A DNA stretch of 64,000 nucleotides from Candidimonas sp. SYP-B2681 (GCF_003971065.1 NZ_RYDV01000003.1:186001-250000), one strand, 5' to 3'. Numbered from the stretch's first letter, positions 7,437 to 16,240 are shown. Numbers and translations are program-made. The notes: generated by a model not told the origin, from the sequence alone.

Positions 7437-9959
7437 TCAGATCCACAGTTTTTCTTTACGGAAATCCAGATTCACCAGTAATTCGCGTGCCTCTCCTTGA
7501 TGCGACACCTTGCCGCGATCAAGCACAAGTGCTGTATCCGAAATAGCCAGCGCCAAATCCAGGTTATGGTCGACAATCAGTATGGTCACGCGATACTTGA
7601 GTTCAAGGATGGCGTTGAAGACCTCTTCCGTCATGGCTGGCGACAAACCCTCGAATGGCTCATCCAGCAGCAATACCTCGGTGTGCCCGACCAGCGCACG
7701 CGCAATCGCCACCATCTGCTGCTCGCCGCCGGATAACAACGTTGCGTCGACGTTATATCGATCCTTGAGACGAGGAAAAACATCGAAGATTTCCTGATCA
7801 GTCCAGCCGTTGGAACCGACTTGAGACCGCTTCAGACGGCCCAGCATGAGATTGTCTTTTACCGACAGGCCGGAGAAAAGGCGCCTGCCTTGTGGCACGA
7901 AGGCAATGCCCAGCCTGGCCATTACTTCGGGAACTGGGGAAGACAGATGCTGCCCCGCAATGTTGATGCTGCCCGCGCCCATGCGGGCGAGGCCCAGCAG
8001 GCTTTTCAATAAAGTCGATTTGCCGGCACCATTTCTGCCCAATACTGCGATTACCTCGCCCTTGCGTGCCACGAAGGAAATATCTGACAAGATATGGCTT
8101 TTGCCATAGTAGGCATCCAGATGGTCAACACGCAATGCCACGTGATCGGATATCGTGCCTGGCTTGACCTTGGCGGCAAGTGCCTGGCTTCCCGATCCGA
8201 TATAAATTTCGCGCACCTCGGGGTGGCGGCGCACCACCTCCGAATCGCCCTCGACCAGCACACTGCCCTGGTTCATCACGGTGATCTTGTCGGCCATGGA
8301 AAAGACCCGATCTACGTCATGCTCGACCAGCAAAATGCCGATGCGATCCCCAAGATTCCGAATCAACGTGCCGATCCGGTCGCGTTCTGCCGCCGCCAGA
8401 CCGGCCAGTGGCTCGTCCAGCAGCAATATGCGGGGTGCGGCACCCAAGGCGAGGCCCATGTCGACCACTCGCTGTCCCCCGTAGGACAAGTCCTCGGCGA
8501 TGGCGGTCTCCATACCCTGAACCCCAAGGTACTTCACGAGTTCATCGGTTTGGGATTGAGTAAGCGGCAAGGCGTCTAGCCGCTTCCAAATTGAAAATCG
8601 TTGCGGATCGCGGCTTAGAACCGACAGGCAAAGGTTTTCGCGAACGCTCAGGCCTTTGAACAAGTTGGTAATTTGAAACGAACGAGCGAGCCCGTTGGCG
8701 CAAATCTGGTCGGGGCTCAACCCATTCAGTTTCATGGAACCCAGCGACAGGGCTCCTTGGTCGGCCGGAAATAGGCCCGATATCAGATTGAACAACGATG
8801 TCTTGCCCGCCCCGTTCGGGCCGATCAACGCATGCACGCCCTTTGCTCGAACCTCGAGGTTGACGTCATCGACCGCCTTGATGCCGCCAAAATTCTTGCT
8901 GATGTTTTCACAGCGCAAGATCGCTGCATGCTGGCTGCCAAGAAAAGAGGGAAAAAAATCTGACCCGGAAGGGATGACTCGGCCTCCCATCGCCGCATCG
9001 GTGATCTTGTCGGGTACGACGAGCCTTCTGATACGCGACCATATGCCCGTCAGGCCAGACGGCGTGACCAGGATGAAGAAGATGAAAATTATTCCGAAAT
9101 ACAGCAGCCAGTCGGACGTGTACATCGACAGGTATTCCCGGAACAGAATATAAAATAAGGCACCGAATATCGGGCCGGTAAAGCTGCGCATACCCCCGAT
9201 TAAAACAATCGCCAACAACTCGCCTGAAAACGTAAGCGACATGCTTTCGGCCGAGGCAATGCGATGGCTCAGCACCGAAAGGCCTCCTGCCAAACCAGTG
9301 ATCACCGCCGATAAAACAAAGGCCAGCAATTTGTACGAGTCGACGTTAAAACCGATGAACTTGCATCGGAGTTCGTTCTCACGAATAGCGACCAGCACTT
9401 TACCGAACGGGGATTGCGTCAGCCGCAACAGAAACGCCACCACCACAAACGCGATGAGTGAAACGAATATATAAAAGTTTGTCGGCGTGTCCAGGCTAAT
9501 ACCAAGAATAGAGAAACGCTCAATGCCGCCCAGTCCATTCTCTCCGCCAGTCAGCGCCGTCCAGCGGTAGGCCACCGTGAAGCACAAGGCACCGAAGGCA
9601 AGCGTCAAGAGGGAAAAGTAGACGCCGCGCCGACGCAGGACCAGAACACCAACGACCATCCCGACAATGGCTATCAGGACAACGGCAAGCAGCAAGGGAA
9701 GCAGCGAAGAGTCGTGAAAATAGCGTAGCTGCAGAATCGCCACCACGTAGGCACCGATACCGAACCAGGCGCCATGGCCAAAAGACACCAGCCCGGTGGA
9801 GCCCAGAAGGATATTGAGCGCCAACCCGGCCATGGCAAGAACCAGGCACTCAACTGCCGTGCTGTAGGTCAGTCCGGCGATCTGCAGTACAAGAGGAAGA
9901 AGAACGAGCCCCAGCGCTATTGAGCCTAATGTTTTCAATTCGTGCATCGACATCGGCAT
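7437..9959 (-). CDS. Fused branched-chain-type ABC importer: permease LivM + ATPase LivG + ATPase LivF
   Basis: One 840-residue polypeptide joins three normally separate subunits. Roughly residues 1-330 form a LivM-type membrane domain (GSTGLVSFGHGAWFG). A first ATPase follows (GPNGAGKTSLFN, LSYGGQRVVDMG, LLLDEPLAGL) and a second from about residue 600 (GRNGAGKSTLLK, LSGGEQQMVAIAR, LLLDEPFEGL). No stop or frameshift separates them. The frame is open upstream into livH, but the ATG at 9957-9959 overlaps the livH stop as TAATG and gives the normal LivM start. Imports an amino-acid-like or organic-acid substrate together with LivH and the binding protein upstream. Confidence 0.93.
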   Translation of the reverse strand: MPMSMHELKTLGSIALGLVLLPLVLQIAGLTYSTAVECLVLAMAGLALNILLGSTGLVSFGHGAWFGIGAYVVAILQLRYFHDSSLLPLLLAVVLIAIVGMVVGVLVLRRRGVYFSLLTLAFGALCFTVAYRWTALTGGENGLGGIERFSILGISLDTPTNFYIFVSLIAFVVVAFLLRLTQSPFGKVLVAIRENELRCKFIGFNVDSYKLLAFVLSAVITGLAGGLSVLSHRIASAESMSLTFSGELLAIVLIGGMRSFTGPIFGALFYILFREYLSMYTSDWLLYFGIIFIFFILVTPSGLTGIWSRIRRLVVPDKITDAAMGGRVIPSGSDFFPSFLGSQHAAILRCENISKNFGGIKAVDDVNLEVRAKGVHALIGPNGAGKTSLFNLISGLFPADQGALSLGSMKLNGLSPDQICANGLARSFQITNLFKGLSVRENLCLSVLSRDPQRFSIWKRLDALPLTQSQTDELVKYLGVQGMETAIAEDLSYGGQRVVDMGLALGAAPRILLLDEPLAGLAAAERDRIGTLIRNLGDRIGILLVEHDVDRVFSMADKITVMNQGSVLVEGDSEVVRRHPEVREIYIGSGSQALAAKVKPGTISDHVALRVDHLDAYYGKSHILSDISFVARKGEVIAVLGRNGAGKSTLLKSLLGLARMGAGSINIAGQHLSSPVPEVMARLGIAFVPQGRRLFSGLSVKDNLMLGRLKRSQVGSNGWTDQEIFDVFPRLKDRYNVDATLLSGGEQQMVAIARALVGHTEVLLLDEPFEGLSPAMTEEVFNAILELKYRVTILIVDHNLDLALAISDTALVLDRGKVSHQGEARELLVNLDFRKEKLWI

Positions 9960-10840
9960 TACTCCAGGCGCTCGAACTTCTCGCCCAAAAGACCGCGCGG
10001 ACGCAGCACCAGAATAAGCAGCATCAACAAATACAAAGAGGCTTCGGACGCCGGCGGATAGAAATACGAAGTGAGGCCGCGAATCGTGCCCACCAGCATG
10101 GCTGCGACGACTACCCCCCAGAAGCTGCCTAGGCCTCCAATGACGACGACCACGAATGCCGCAGTCAGGATCTCTTGGCCCATGGCGGGCTGAACGCCGG
10201 TAATGGGTGCTAGAAGAACTCCGGCCAAGCCCGCCAGACCGATTCCAAGTCCGCAAACCGCCGTCATGACCGGGGCCAGAGAAATGCCCATGGCACGGAC
10301 CATATCAGGATCATTGATGCCTGCCTTGACGATTTTTCCGAAGGCGGTTTTATTAAGCAGTACCCAGGTGCCGGCGACTGCGGCGATGGCAACCACCAGC
10401 ATGCCTACCCGATATACCGGGTAGAAAAAATCGCCAACAATAACCTGCCCATGTGCAAACTCAGGAATTGAAAACGATAGGGGCGAGGCACCGAAGATCA
10501 TTCGAAGCGATTGCTCGATGACCATCGATAAGGCAAACGTAAATAACAGGCTCAGTACAGGATCAGAGCGATAGAAACGCTTAAGAAACAGCCGTTCAAT
10601 GATCATGCCCAGCATAGCGACAAGAATCGGTGATGCAACGAAAGCCCAGCCATAGCCCAGACGTTCGCTTAAAAACACCATCAGGTAAGCGCCGATGGCG
10701 TAAAACGCGCCATGAGCCAGGTTAACTATGCCGCCTAGGCTGAATATGATCGATAAGCCAAGTGCAATCAACAGGTAATAAACGCCCAAGAGCAAGCCAT
10801 TGGCTACCTGCTGGAATACGAAAATCAGTTCCGTTGCCAA
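9959..10840 (-). CDS. livH: Branched-chain-type ABC transporter permease LivH
   Basis: Inner-membrane permease of about 293 residues with the hydrophobic pattern and the ALGLSIIFSLGGIVNLAHGAFYAIGAY segment region (residues about 25-50) characteristic of LivH. It partners with the fused LivMGF protein, with which it is translationally coupled by a TAATG overlap. The binding-protein gene ends 58 bases upstream. Substrate not determined. Confidence 0.92.
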   Translation of the reverse strand: MATELIFVFQQVANGLLLGVYYLLIALGLSIIFSLGGIVNLAHGAFYAIGAYLMVFLSERLGYGWAFVASPILVAMLGMIIERLFLKRFYRSDPVLSLLFTFALSMVIEQSLRMIFGASPLSFSIPEFAHGQVIVGDFFYPVYRVGMLVVAIAAVAGTWVLLNKTAFGKIVKAGINDPDMVRAMGISLAPVMTAVCGLGIGLAGLAGVLLAPITGVQPAMGQEILTAAFVVVVIGGLGSFWGVVVAAMLVGTIRGLTSYFYPPASEASLYLLMLLILVLRPRGLLGEKFERLE

Positions 10841-10898
10841 AACACGTTCTCCGGGCGGGGCAAGGCGCTGAACGATTCAACGCCCATCATGTCGTATT

Positions 10899-12149
10899 TC
10901 AGGCGAAAGTGCACATATTTTCTTGCTGCGTTGGTGCCAGCACTTCAAGGCTTTCCGACACAGCCGGGACCGGCTTGCTGGTGGTCATGAAGTCTTGCTT
11001 TCCGGTGCCCTTGTCGGAGTTGGGCGTCACCGTATACATCTCGTACATCAATTGATGGTCCCAAGGCCGAAAGTACCCCTGTCGATCGCGAAGCACGTCG
11101 AACTTTATGTCCGACTCAAGATAGGCAATGATTTTTTGAACATCGTCGGATTGAGTCTTGTTCATGGCATCAGCCAGTATTTTTATTGCCAGGTAATCGT
11201 TGACGGCCTGGTTCTCGGGAAGCTTGTTCCAGCGCTTCTGGAACCGGGATACGAATTCGACGGCGGACGGAGCCTGGACCTGATGGGTCCAGATAATGGG
11301 CCAGGTGCCGCTGAAGCCTGCACTTCCGGCCCCCCAGATGCTGGTCATATTCATGTCGGCCCCTGCAAACGGGATCCCGATATCAAACTCTTTGTATTGC
11401 TTGGCAAAGTTCGTCGTCTGATTTCCGGCCAAATTGCTCATGACGAGATCCGGCTTCTGCTGCCGTATCTTCAATAACGATGCACTGAACTCTGTTGCGT
11501 CGGTGGGCAGCATGTCGTTGGAAACGAAAATCGCGCCATGCTCGTCCATGAACTTTTTAGTTTGCTTGAACAGATCATGGCCGAATGCATAATCCGCCGT
11601 GAATGCCATCCATTTCTTGCCTTTCACCATGCCATCGCGAAGTAATGCCCGGCCGATGGTACGGACATACATGGTGTTGCATGCCTCGAGATGAAACATG
11701 TAGCGGCTGCAACTTTTGCCGCGCAGTTCGTCGGAATTGCATCCCGTTTGCAGAAACAGCGTCTTCGCCCGCGTGGCGACCTGCGCGATCGCGAGCCCCG
11801 AGGCAGAGCTGATTTCACCGACGATTGCGTTCACCTTGTCACGTTCCACCATGCGCTGCGCCTTGGTGGAAGCCGTCTGTGGATTAACACTGTCTTCGGT
11901 TAATAATTCCAGTTTGCGTCCCAAGGCCCCGCCGGCGGCGTTGACTTCTTCTACAGCGAGTGTTGCGCCCAAAACCGCATACTCGCCCATGGGGCCCAGG
12001 AACCCGGTGCGAGGAGTCAAGTGCCCGATCCTGATGGGCCCGGCGGTTTGGGCACGTGCCAGTGAGGGCATGACCAGGCCGGCCGCCATCGCGGCAGACC
12101 CTTGCAGCAACAAACGGCGTCCAGGCGCTGCGACTTTCTTGTCAGTCAT
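10899..12149 (-). CDS. Periplasmic substrate-binding protein, LivJ/LivK-like (type 1 PBP)
   Basis: Binding protein feeding the LivH/LivMGF importer. The N-terminus carries a long, arginine-bearing signal (GRRLLLQGSAAMAAGLVM) that resembles a twin-arginine-like or Sec signal, then the mature type 1 fold (PIRIGHLTPRTGFLGPMGEYA; GEISSASGLAIAQVATRAKT). The ATG at 12149 has GGAG seven to eight bases upstream and gives 416 residues; the longer frame to 12200 lacks support. First gene of the minus-strand operon; the operator-like palindrome lies 47 bases upstream. Confidence 0.9.
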   Translation of the reverse strand: MTDKKVAAPGRRLLLQGSAAMAAGLVMPSLARAQTAGPIRIGHLTPRTGFLGPMGEYAVLGATLAVEEVNAAGGALGRKLELLTEDSVNPQTASTKAQRMVERDKVNAIVGEISSASGLAIAQVATRAKTLFLQTGCNSDELRGKSCSRYMFHLEACNTMYVRTIGRALLRDGMVKGKKWMAFTADYAFGHDLFKQTKKFMDEHGAIFVSNDMLPTDATEFSASLLKIRQQKPDLVMSNLAGNQTTNFAKQYKEFDIGIPFAGADMNMTSIWGAGSAGFSGTWPIIWTHQVQAPSAVEFVSRFQKRWNKLPENQAVNDYLAIKILADAMNKTQSDDVQKIIAYLESDIKFDVLRDRQGYFRPWDHQLMYEMYTVTPNSDKGTGKQDFMTTSKPVPAVSESLEVLAPTQQENMCTFA

Positions 12150-12195
12150 GCTTGTCTCCTCGATGAATTTAATGAGATGTTTTATCGTTATACTA

Positions 12196-12224
12196 ACCAA
12201 GTGTGATCACAGATCACACTTGGT
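12196..12224. promoter_or_regulatory. Perfect inverted repeat, probable GntR operator
   Basis: Two 13-base arms, ACCAAGTGTGATC and GATCACACTTGGT, match perfectly around the centre ACA. The site is in the divergent promoter region, 24 bases before the GntR start and 47 bases before the binding-protein start. A site of this symmetry placed here is most simply the operator of the adjacent GntR regulator controlling both directions. A CRP-like TGTGA/TCACA core is also present, so a CRP-family factor is a second possibility. Confidence 0.75.
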
Positions 12225-12247
12225 AATAACCCTTGAAGTAGATAATT

Positions 12248-12928
12248 ATGCAGACTCTGTTGAACCCTGCTCCCCGCCGAGAGACGCTGGGGGCCAACGT
12301 GTTGTTCCAAATCAAAGAGCTGCTGCTTACCGGCAAACTGATGCCTGGCGAACACCTTTCCTTGCGATCGACGGCCGAGGCGCTAGGAGTTAGTGTGATG
12401 CCTGTGCGCGAAGCCGTGTACCAGCTAGTGGCCGATCAGGCACTTGAAGTAACGCCCAATCGCTCTGTCCGAGTGCCGGTCATGACAGCAAGTCAGTTCA
12501 GGGAAATCACCGACATTCGACTTCAAATCGAAGGCTTCGCAGTGGAACAAGCCACTCCCCACGCTGGCCCTGCACTGGTGAAGTGCCTAAAGGAGCTAAA
12601 CAAGGAACTGGCTTTGGCGATGGATGCGCCAACGCAGGATAAAGCAGCCGTCGTACTGCTTAACAAGGAGATCCATTTCTCAATTTATGAGGCAGCCCAG
12701 ATGCCCATGCTGATGAAAATCATTGAAACCTTGTGGCTTCGAATAGGACCGGTCTTGAACTACGATCTGCGGGCAGGATCAGAACGCACCGAAAAAAAAA
12801 TTGCCGTCGAGCATCACGCCAGCCTGATCAAGGCGCTGGAAGAAAAAAACCCAGTGGAAGCCCGGACGGCGCTTTGCACCGATATAACCAGCGCCTTCCA
12901 ACATATTTATGCCAAACAATTCTCTTGA
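12248..12928 (+). CDS. GntR-family regulator, FCD (FadR-like) subfamily
   Basis: A 226-residue regulator with an N-terminal winged helix (TGKLMPGEHLSLRSTAEALGVSVMPVREAVYQL region, residues about 30-62) and a helical C-terminal FCD ligand domain with metal-binding-type spacing (DIRLQIEGFAVEQA; EIHFSIYEAA; EHHASLIKALEEKNP). Divergent from the BKACE/Liv operon with a perfect palindrome between, so it probably represses or activates that operon in response to its substrate. The last 20 bases overlap the adenine deaminase gene. Confidence 0.9.
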   Translation: MQTLLNPAPRRETLGANVLFQIKELLLTGKLMPGEHLSLRSTAEALGVSVMPVREAVYQLVADQALEVTPNRSVRVPVMTASQFREITDIRLQIEGFAVEQATPHAGPALVKCLKELNKELALAMDAPTQDKAAVVLLNKEIHFSIYEAAQMPMLMKIIETLWLRIGPVLNYDLRAGSERTEKKIAVEHHASLIKALEEKNPVEARTALCTDITSAFQHIYAKQFS

Positions 12929-13991
12929 AGCAAGCACGGGCAAGCCGGACGTGGCCCCTGGCCTTGGCGAATTTATACGAGCCTTGCCCAAGGCCGAACT
13001 TCATCTGCATATTGAAGGTTCTCTGGAACCGGAACTGTTGTTCGACATAGCGCAGCGTAATGGTATTGTCCTACCCTATGCCAGCGTCGACGACGTGCGC
13101 AACGCCTACGCTTTTCAGGACCTGCAGTCGTTTTTAGACTTGTATTACGCGGGCGCACGCGTTCTGGTTACCGAACGCGATTTTTACGACATGACCATGG
13201 CCTACATGCGTCGTGCCCAGGTCGACGGTGTCGTGCACGCCGAAATCATGTTCGATCCGCAAACGCACACTCAGCGCGGCATCGCTATAGAGACGGTATT
13301 CGCTGGCATTGCCGGCGCCCTGCGAGAAACCCGTGCCTCAACCGGCATCACCAGTTATCTGCTGCCCAGCTTCCTACGCCACTTGTCGGAAGACGATGCC
13401 TTGGCGACCCTGAACGCAGCCCTGCCCTTGCGAGAGCAGTATCAGGATCTTTGGATAGGCATAGGATTGGACTCGGCCGAACGCGGTAATCCACCTGAAA
13501 AATTTGCCCGCGTGTTTGCGCGCTGCAAAGAGTTGGGCTTCAGGCTGGTGGCACATGCCGGCGAAGAGGGACCCGCCGCCTATGTGCGCGATGCACTGGA
13601 CCTGCTACAGGTCGAGCGCATCGACCACGGCGTAAACAGCGAAGACGACCCCGAGCTAATGCAGCGCCTTATCGCCCAGCAGACGCCATTAACGGTGTGT
13701 CCGCTATCGAACCTGAAACTGCGGGTTGTGAAATCGTTGAGCGACCACAACATCCTTCGTCTGCTGCGCCGCGGCGTCATGGTTACGATCAATTCCGATG
13801 ACCCCGCGTATTTTGGCGGCTATATCGCCGACAACTATATGGCCGTTGCCCACGCCCTACACCCCAGCCGACAGGAATTGGCAACGCTGGCAACAAACAG
13901 CTTGCTCGCTTCGTTCCTACCCGAGGCGCAAAAAGCAAGCCTGATTGCTCGGTTTCCAGCGGTCACGTTGCCTGTCTCGTCGAGGCCATAA
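12909..13991 (+). CDS. Adenine deaminase (adenosine deaminase-like fold)
   Basis: Zinc hydrolase of 360 residues in the adenosine/adenine deaminase family. Metal and catalytic motifs are in order: HLHIEG near residue 34, HAGEEGP, ERIDHG, and NSDDPAYFGG. From memory, the segments FDPQTHTQRG, SFLRHLSEEDA and NSDDPAYFGGY match the bacterial/fungal adenine deaminase branch better than adenosine deaminase, so hypoxanthine formation from adenine is the likely reaction in purine salvage. The ATG at 12909 overlaps the GntR gene, so the two are co-transcribed. Confidence 0.85.
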   Translation: MPNNSLEASTGKPDVAPGLGEFIRALPKAELHLHIEGSLEPELLFDIAQRNGIVLPYASVDDVRNAYAFQDLQSFLDLYYAGARVLVTERDFYDMTMAYMRRAQVDGVVHAEIMFDPQTHTQRGIAIETVFAGIAGALRETRASTGITSYLLPSFLRHLSEDDALATLNAALPLREQYQDLWIGIGLDSAERGNPPEKFARVFARCKELGFRLVAHAGEEGPAAYVRDALDLLQVERIDHGVNSEDDPELMQRLIAQQTPLTVCPLSNLKLRVVKSLSDHNILRLLRRGVMVTINSDDPAYFGGYIADNYMAVAHALHPSRQELATLATNSLLASFLPEAQKASLIARFPAVTLPVSSRP

Positions 13992-14220
13992 GCGATACCC
14001 TGAAGGTATGCGGGAAGCCTTCAATAGTATTAGACCTGACGATTAGCGACTCTTATACTGACTGCCGCATAGAAGCCCGTTCACGTAACACCGTGGGTCC
14101 AATTAGCGCAGGCCGGCCCAGACTCGCCGTTTGCGCAGGTTGATCGACAAAGCTGTCAAGGCGTCCAATCGCTACGGCAACCGTTAAAATCTTTATGGCT
14201 ATTGAAAAGGAGCCGTACCC

Positions 14221-15132
14221 ATGAGCAAGCAACTAATCGACGACTTAATAGCGAAAATAGCAAGCACTGAAGGCCCCGTTGCTGACGAGCGAATCAAGGC
14301 CATCGCCAATCGTATTGTCAAAGATTTGTTTTACACCATTGAAGACTTCGACATCACACCCAGCGAATTCTGGACTGCACTGAACTTTTTAGGCACTAGC
14401 TCGAAAGAGTTTGGTCTTATCGCTGCAGGGCTTGGCTTCGAACGCCTGTTGGACATTCGCATGGACGAGGCCGAGGCCAAAGCCGGACTCAATCCCAATG
14501 TCACTCCGCGCACAATCGAAGGCCCGCTGTATGTCGCGGGCGCACCGGAATCGGTCGGGTTTGCGCGCTTATGCAGCGAAGATGAAGTAGGCGACCCCTT
14601 GGTTATGGAAGGCCAGGTATTTGCCGAAGATGGCGTTACTCCGCTGAAAAATGCGCTGGTCGAGGTTTGGCACGCCAATCACCTGGGCAATTATTCCTAC
14701 TTTGATCCATCGCAGGAAGCGTTCAACCTACGTCGCAGCATCCGTACTGACGAGAACGGTCGGTATTGTTTCCAAAGCGTCGTGCCTGTCGGCTACAGTG
14801 TTCCGCCCAATGGGGCCACCGATACCATTCTGAAGAAAATGGGACGTCACGGCAACCGCCCTGCGCACATTCACTTTTTCGTGACCGCCAACGATCACCG
14901 CAAACTTACCACGCAAATTAATATTGATGGCGACCCTTACCTGTGGGACGACTTCGCCTTCGCCACGCGGGAAGGTCTGGTGCCGGTGTTGACCAAAGTA
15001 AGCGACCCCGCTGAAATTGCCAAATACAAGCTGAAAGGCGAATTTTCGCACATTGTCTTTAACTTTACTCTTCACGCCGAGAAATCCAATGTGCTGGGTA
15101 CTGACGTAACCCGGGCACGCGCCGCCGCATAA
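14221..15132 (+). CDS. catA: Catechol 1,2-dioxygenase (intradiol)
   Basis: Non-haem Fe(III) enzyme that opens catechol to cis,cis-muconate. The 303-residue protein has an N-terminal helical dimerisation region and the intradiol core: RTIEGPLYVAGAPESVGFARL, EVWHANHLGNYSYFD (first Tyr ligand), VVPVGYSVPPNG (second Tyr) and RPAHIHFF (two His ligands). This is closer to CatA than to hydroxyquinol or protocatechuate dioxygenases. No catB, catC or catR is adjacent in the window, so it appears as a single gene with its own terminator. The preceding 229 bases hold no gene. Confidence 0.92.
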   Translation: MSKQLIDDLIAKIASTEGPVADERIKAIANRIVKDLFYTIEDFDITPSEFWTALNFLGTSSKEFGLIAAGLGFERLLDIRMDEAEAKAGLNPNVTPRTIEGPLYVAGAPESVGFARLCSEDEVGDPLVMEGQVFAEDGVTPLKNALVEVWHANHLGNYSYFDPSQEAFNLRRSIRTDENGRYCFQSVVPVGYSVPPNGATDTILKKMGRHGNRPAHIHFFVTANDHRKLTTQINIDGDPYLWDDFAFATREGLVPVLTKVSDPAEIAKYKLKGEFSHIVFNFTLHAEKSNVLGTDVTRARAAA

Positions 15133-15164
15133 GCCTTACCTAACTACAGGTAAGTACGATCTAA

Positions 15165-15199
15165 AGGACGGCCGGGGAATTTTTCCGTGGCCGTCTTTT
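15165..15199 (+). terminator. Intrinsic terminator after catA
   Basis: Stem GACGGCC (15167-15173) with GGCCGTC (15189-15195), an inner GGAA/TTCC pairing and a following TTTT run. It lies 33 bases after the catA stop. Confidence 0.75.
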
Positions 15200-15257
15200 G
15201 TGTGTCCGGCAGGGGAATCTGTTGATGCACGGACGCTCAAGGAATGACGTTCCAACG

Positions 15258-15286
15258 CAAAAAACCCACCGAAAGGTGGGTTTTTA
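15258..15286 (-). terminator. Intrinsic terminator of the cold-shock gene
   Basis: Eleven-base stem AAAAACCCACC / GGTGGGTTTTT (15260-15270 and 15275-15285) with a GAAA tetraloop on the plus strand. It is A/T-flanked on both sides so can work in both directions; it sits 17 bases beyond the csp stop. Confidence 0.88.
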
Positions 15287-15302
15287 ATCCAGCAAACTAT
15301 TA

Positions 15303-15512
15303 TTAGATAGCTTGGATCGATTTGGCTTGAGGACCTTTTTGGCCTTCAGCAGCTACGAAGGAAACGCGTTGGTTTTCTTCGAGCGATTTAAAGCCAGTGC
15401 CGATGATGTCGGTGTGATGGGCGAACAAGTCTTTGCCACCCGATTCAGGCTTGATGAAACCAAAGCCCTTTTCGTTGTTGAACCACTTTACAATACCAGT
15501 TTCTGTTTGCAT
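15303..15512 (-). CDS. Cold-shock protein (CspA family)
   Basis: A 69-residue single cold-shock domain that binds single-stranded RNA and DNA. RNP1 (KGFGFI) and RNP2-like (DLFAHHTDI) motifs are intact. The ATG at 15512 is preceded by AGGGA at a suitable distance; a TTG three codons upstream is in frame but not needed. The 176 bases to the divergent glycosylase gene probably contain a long leader as in other csp genes; a TTGACA-like hexamer lies on the minus strand at 15559-15564. Confidence 0.95.
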   Translation of the reverse strand: MQTETGIVKWFNNEKGFGFIKPESGGKDLFAHHTDIIGTGFKSLEENQRVSFVAAEGQKGPQAKSIQAI

Positions 15513-15688
15513 TTTTTGCAATCCCTAAAATAGACGAGCGATATGCTCTATAGAAGACTGTCAAGGTGTAGAGATTTGAGCAAAAAAGTACTGTTTCTGG
15601 TACTTCAGTTGTACTAACTTCAACGAACTTGAAAATCTAAGCGAGAAGTCTACCTCTTGACAAACCGTCAGTCAAGTGATTCTTTCCT

Positions 15689-16240
15689 ATGCGACCACTA
15701 TCCCGCGACTTTTATAGTAGAAAAACGACAGTAGTCGCCCAGGATTTGCTGGGCAAACTTTTGGTGAAACAGGTCGACGGACTCCTGCGTACGGGCAAGA
15801 TTGTTGAAGTCGAGGCTTACCTGGGCCCACACGATCTGGCGGCTCATACTTCCAAGGGCCTTACCTCGCGTACCAAAGTCATGTTCGGTCCTCCCGGGTA
15901 CGCGTATGTCTATCTGATATACGGGATTCATCATTGCATGAATATCGTTACCGAACCTGACGGCACGGGGGCCGCGGTATTGCTGCGGGCCTTGGAACCC
16001 GTGGCAAATATTTCGGTAAACACCAACGGACCCGGTCGCCTCTGCAAAGCGATGGGTATAGACCGCAGCAACTATGGGCACGACCTGTGCAGTGGCGATT
16101 TTTTTATCGCCGAGCCGCTCGGTCACGAAGACATTACGATTATCCAGCGCCCCCGGATCGGCGTCGACTATGCCGGCGAATGGGCTGGAAAATTATTGCG
16201 CTTCTATATAGAAGGCAATCGATACGTGTCAAAGAAATAA
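15689..16240 (+). CDS. DNA-3-methyladenine glycosylase (AAG/MPG type)
   Basis: Base-excision repair enzyme removing alkylated purines. The 183-residue protein has the family features LLGKLLVKQVDG, the catalytic-region EVEAYLGPHDLAAHT and the strong YVYLIYGIHHCMN, and it ends at a normal length. A second, unrelated AlkA-type glycosylase is encoded at 45.2 kb. It is divergent from csp and stands alone. Confidence 0.93.
   Translation: MRPLSRDFYSRKTTVVAQDLLGKLLVKQVDGLLRTGKIVEVEAYLGPHDLAAHTSKGLTSRTKVMFGPPGYAYVYLIYGIHHCMNIVTEPDGTGAAVLLRALEPVANISVNTNGPGRLCKAMGIDRSNYGHDLCSGDFFIAEPLGHEDITIIQRPRIGVDYAGEWAGKLLRFYIEGNRYVSKK

Noticed and set aside
9960-10256. N-terminal extension of the LivMGF frame
   Set aside because: These 99 codons overlap livH in another frame and read as low-complexity Arg/Ser/Gly sequence; the ATG at 9959 coupled to the livH stop is the real start.
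10899-12149. Twin-arginine signal on the Liv-type binding protein
   Set aside because: The N-terminus has an RR pair before the hydrophobic stretch, but the full S-RR-x-F-L-K pattern is not met, so I do not claim Tat export.
13993-14009. Terminator after the adenine deaminase gene (ATACC ... GGTAT hairpin)
   Set aside because: The stem is only five bases and no T run follows; too weak to list as a terminator.
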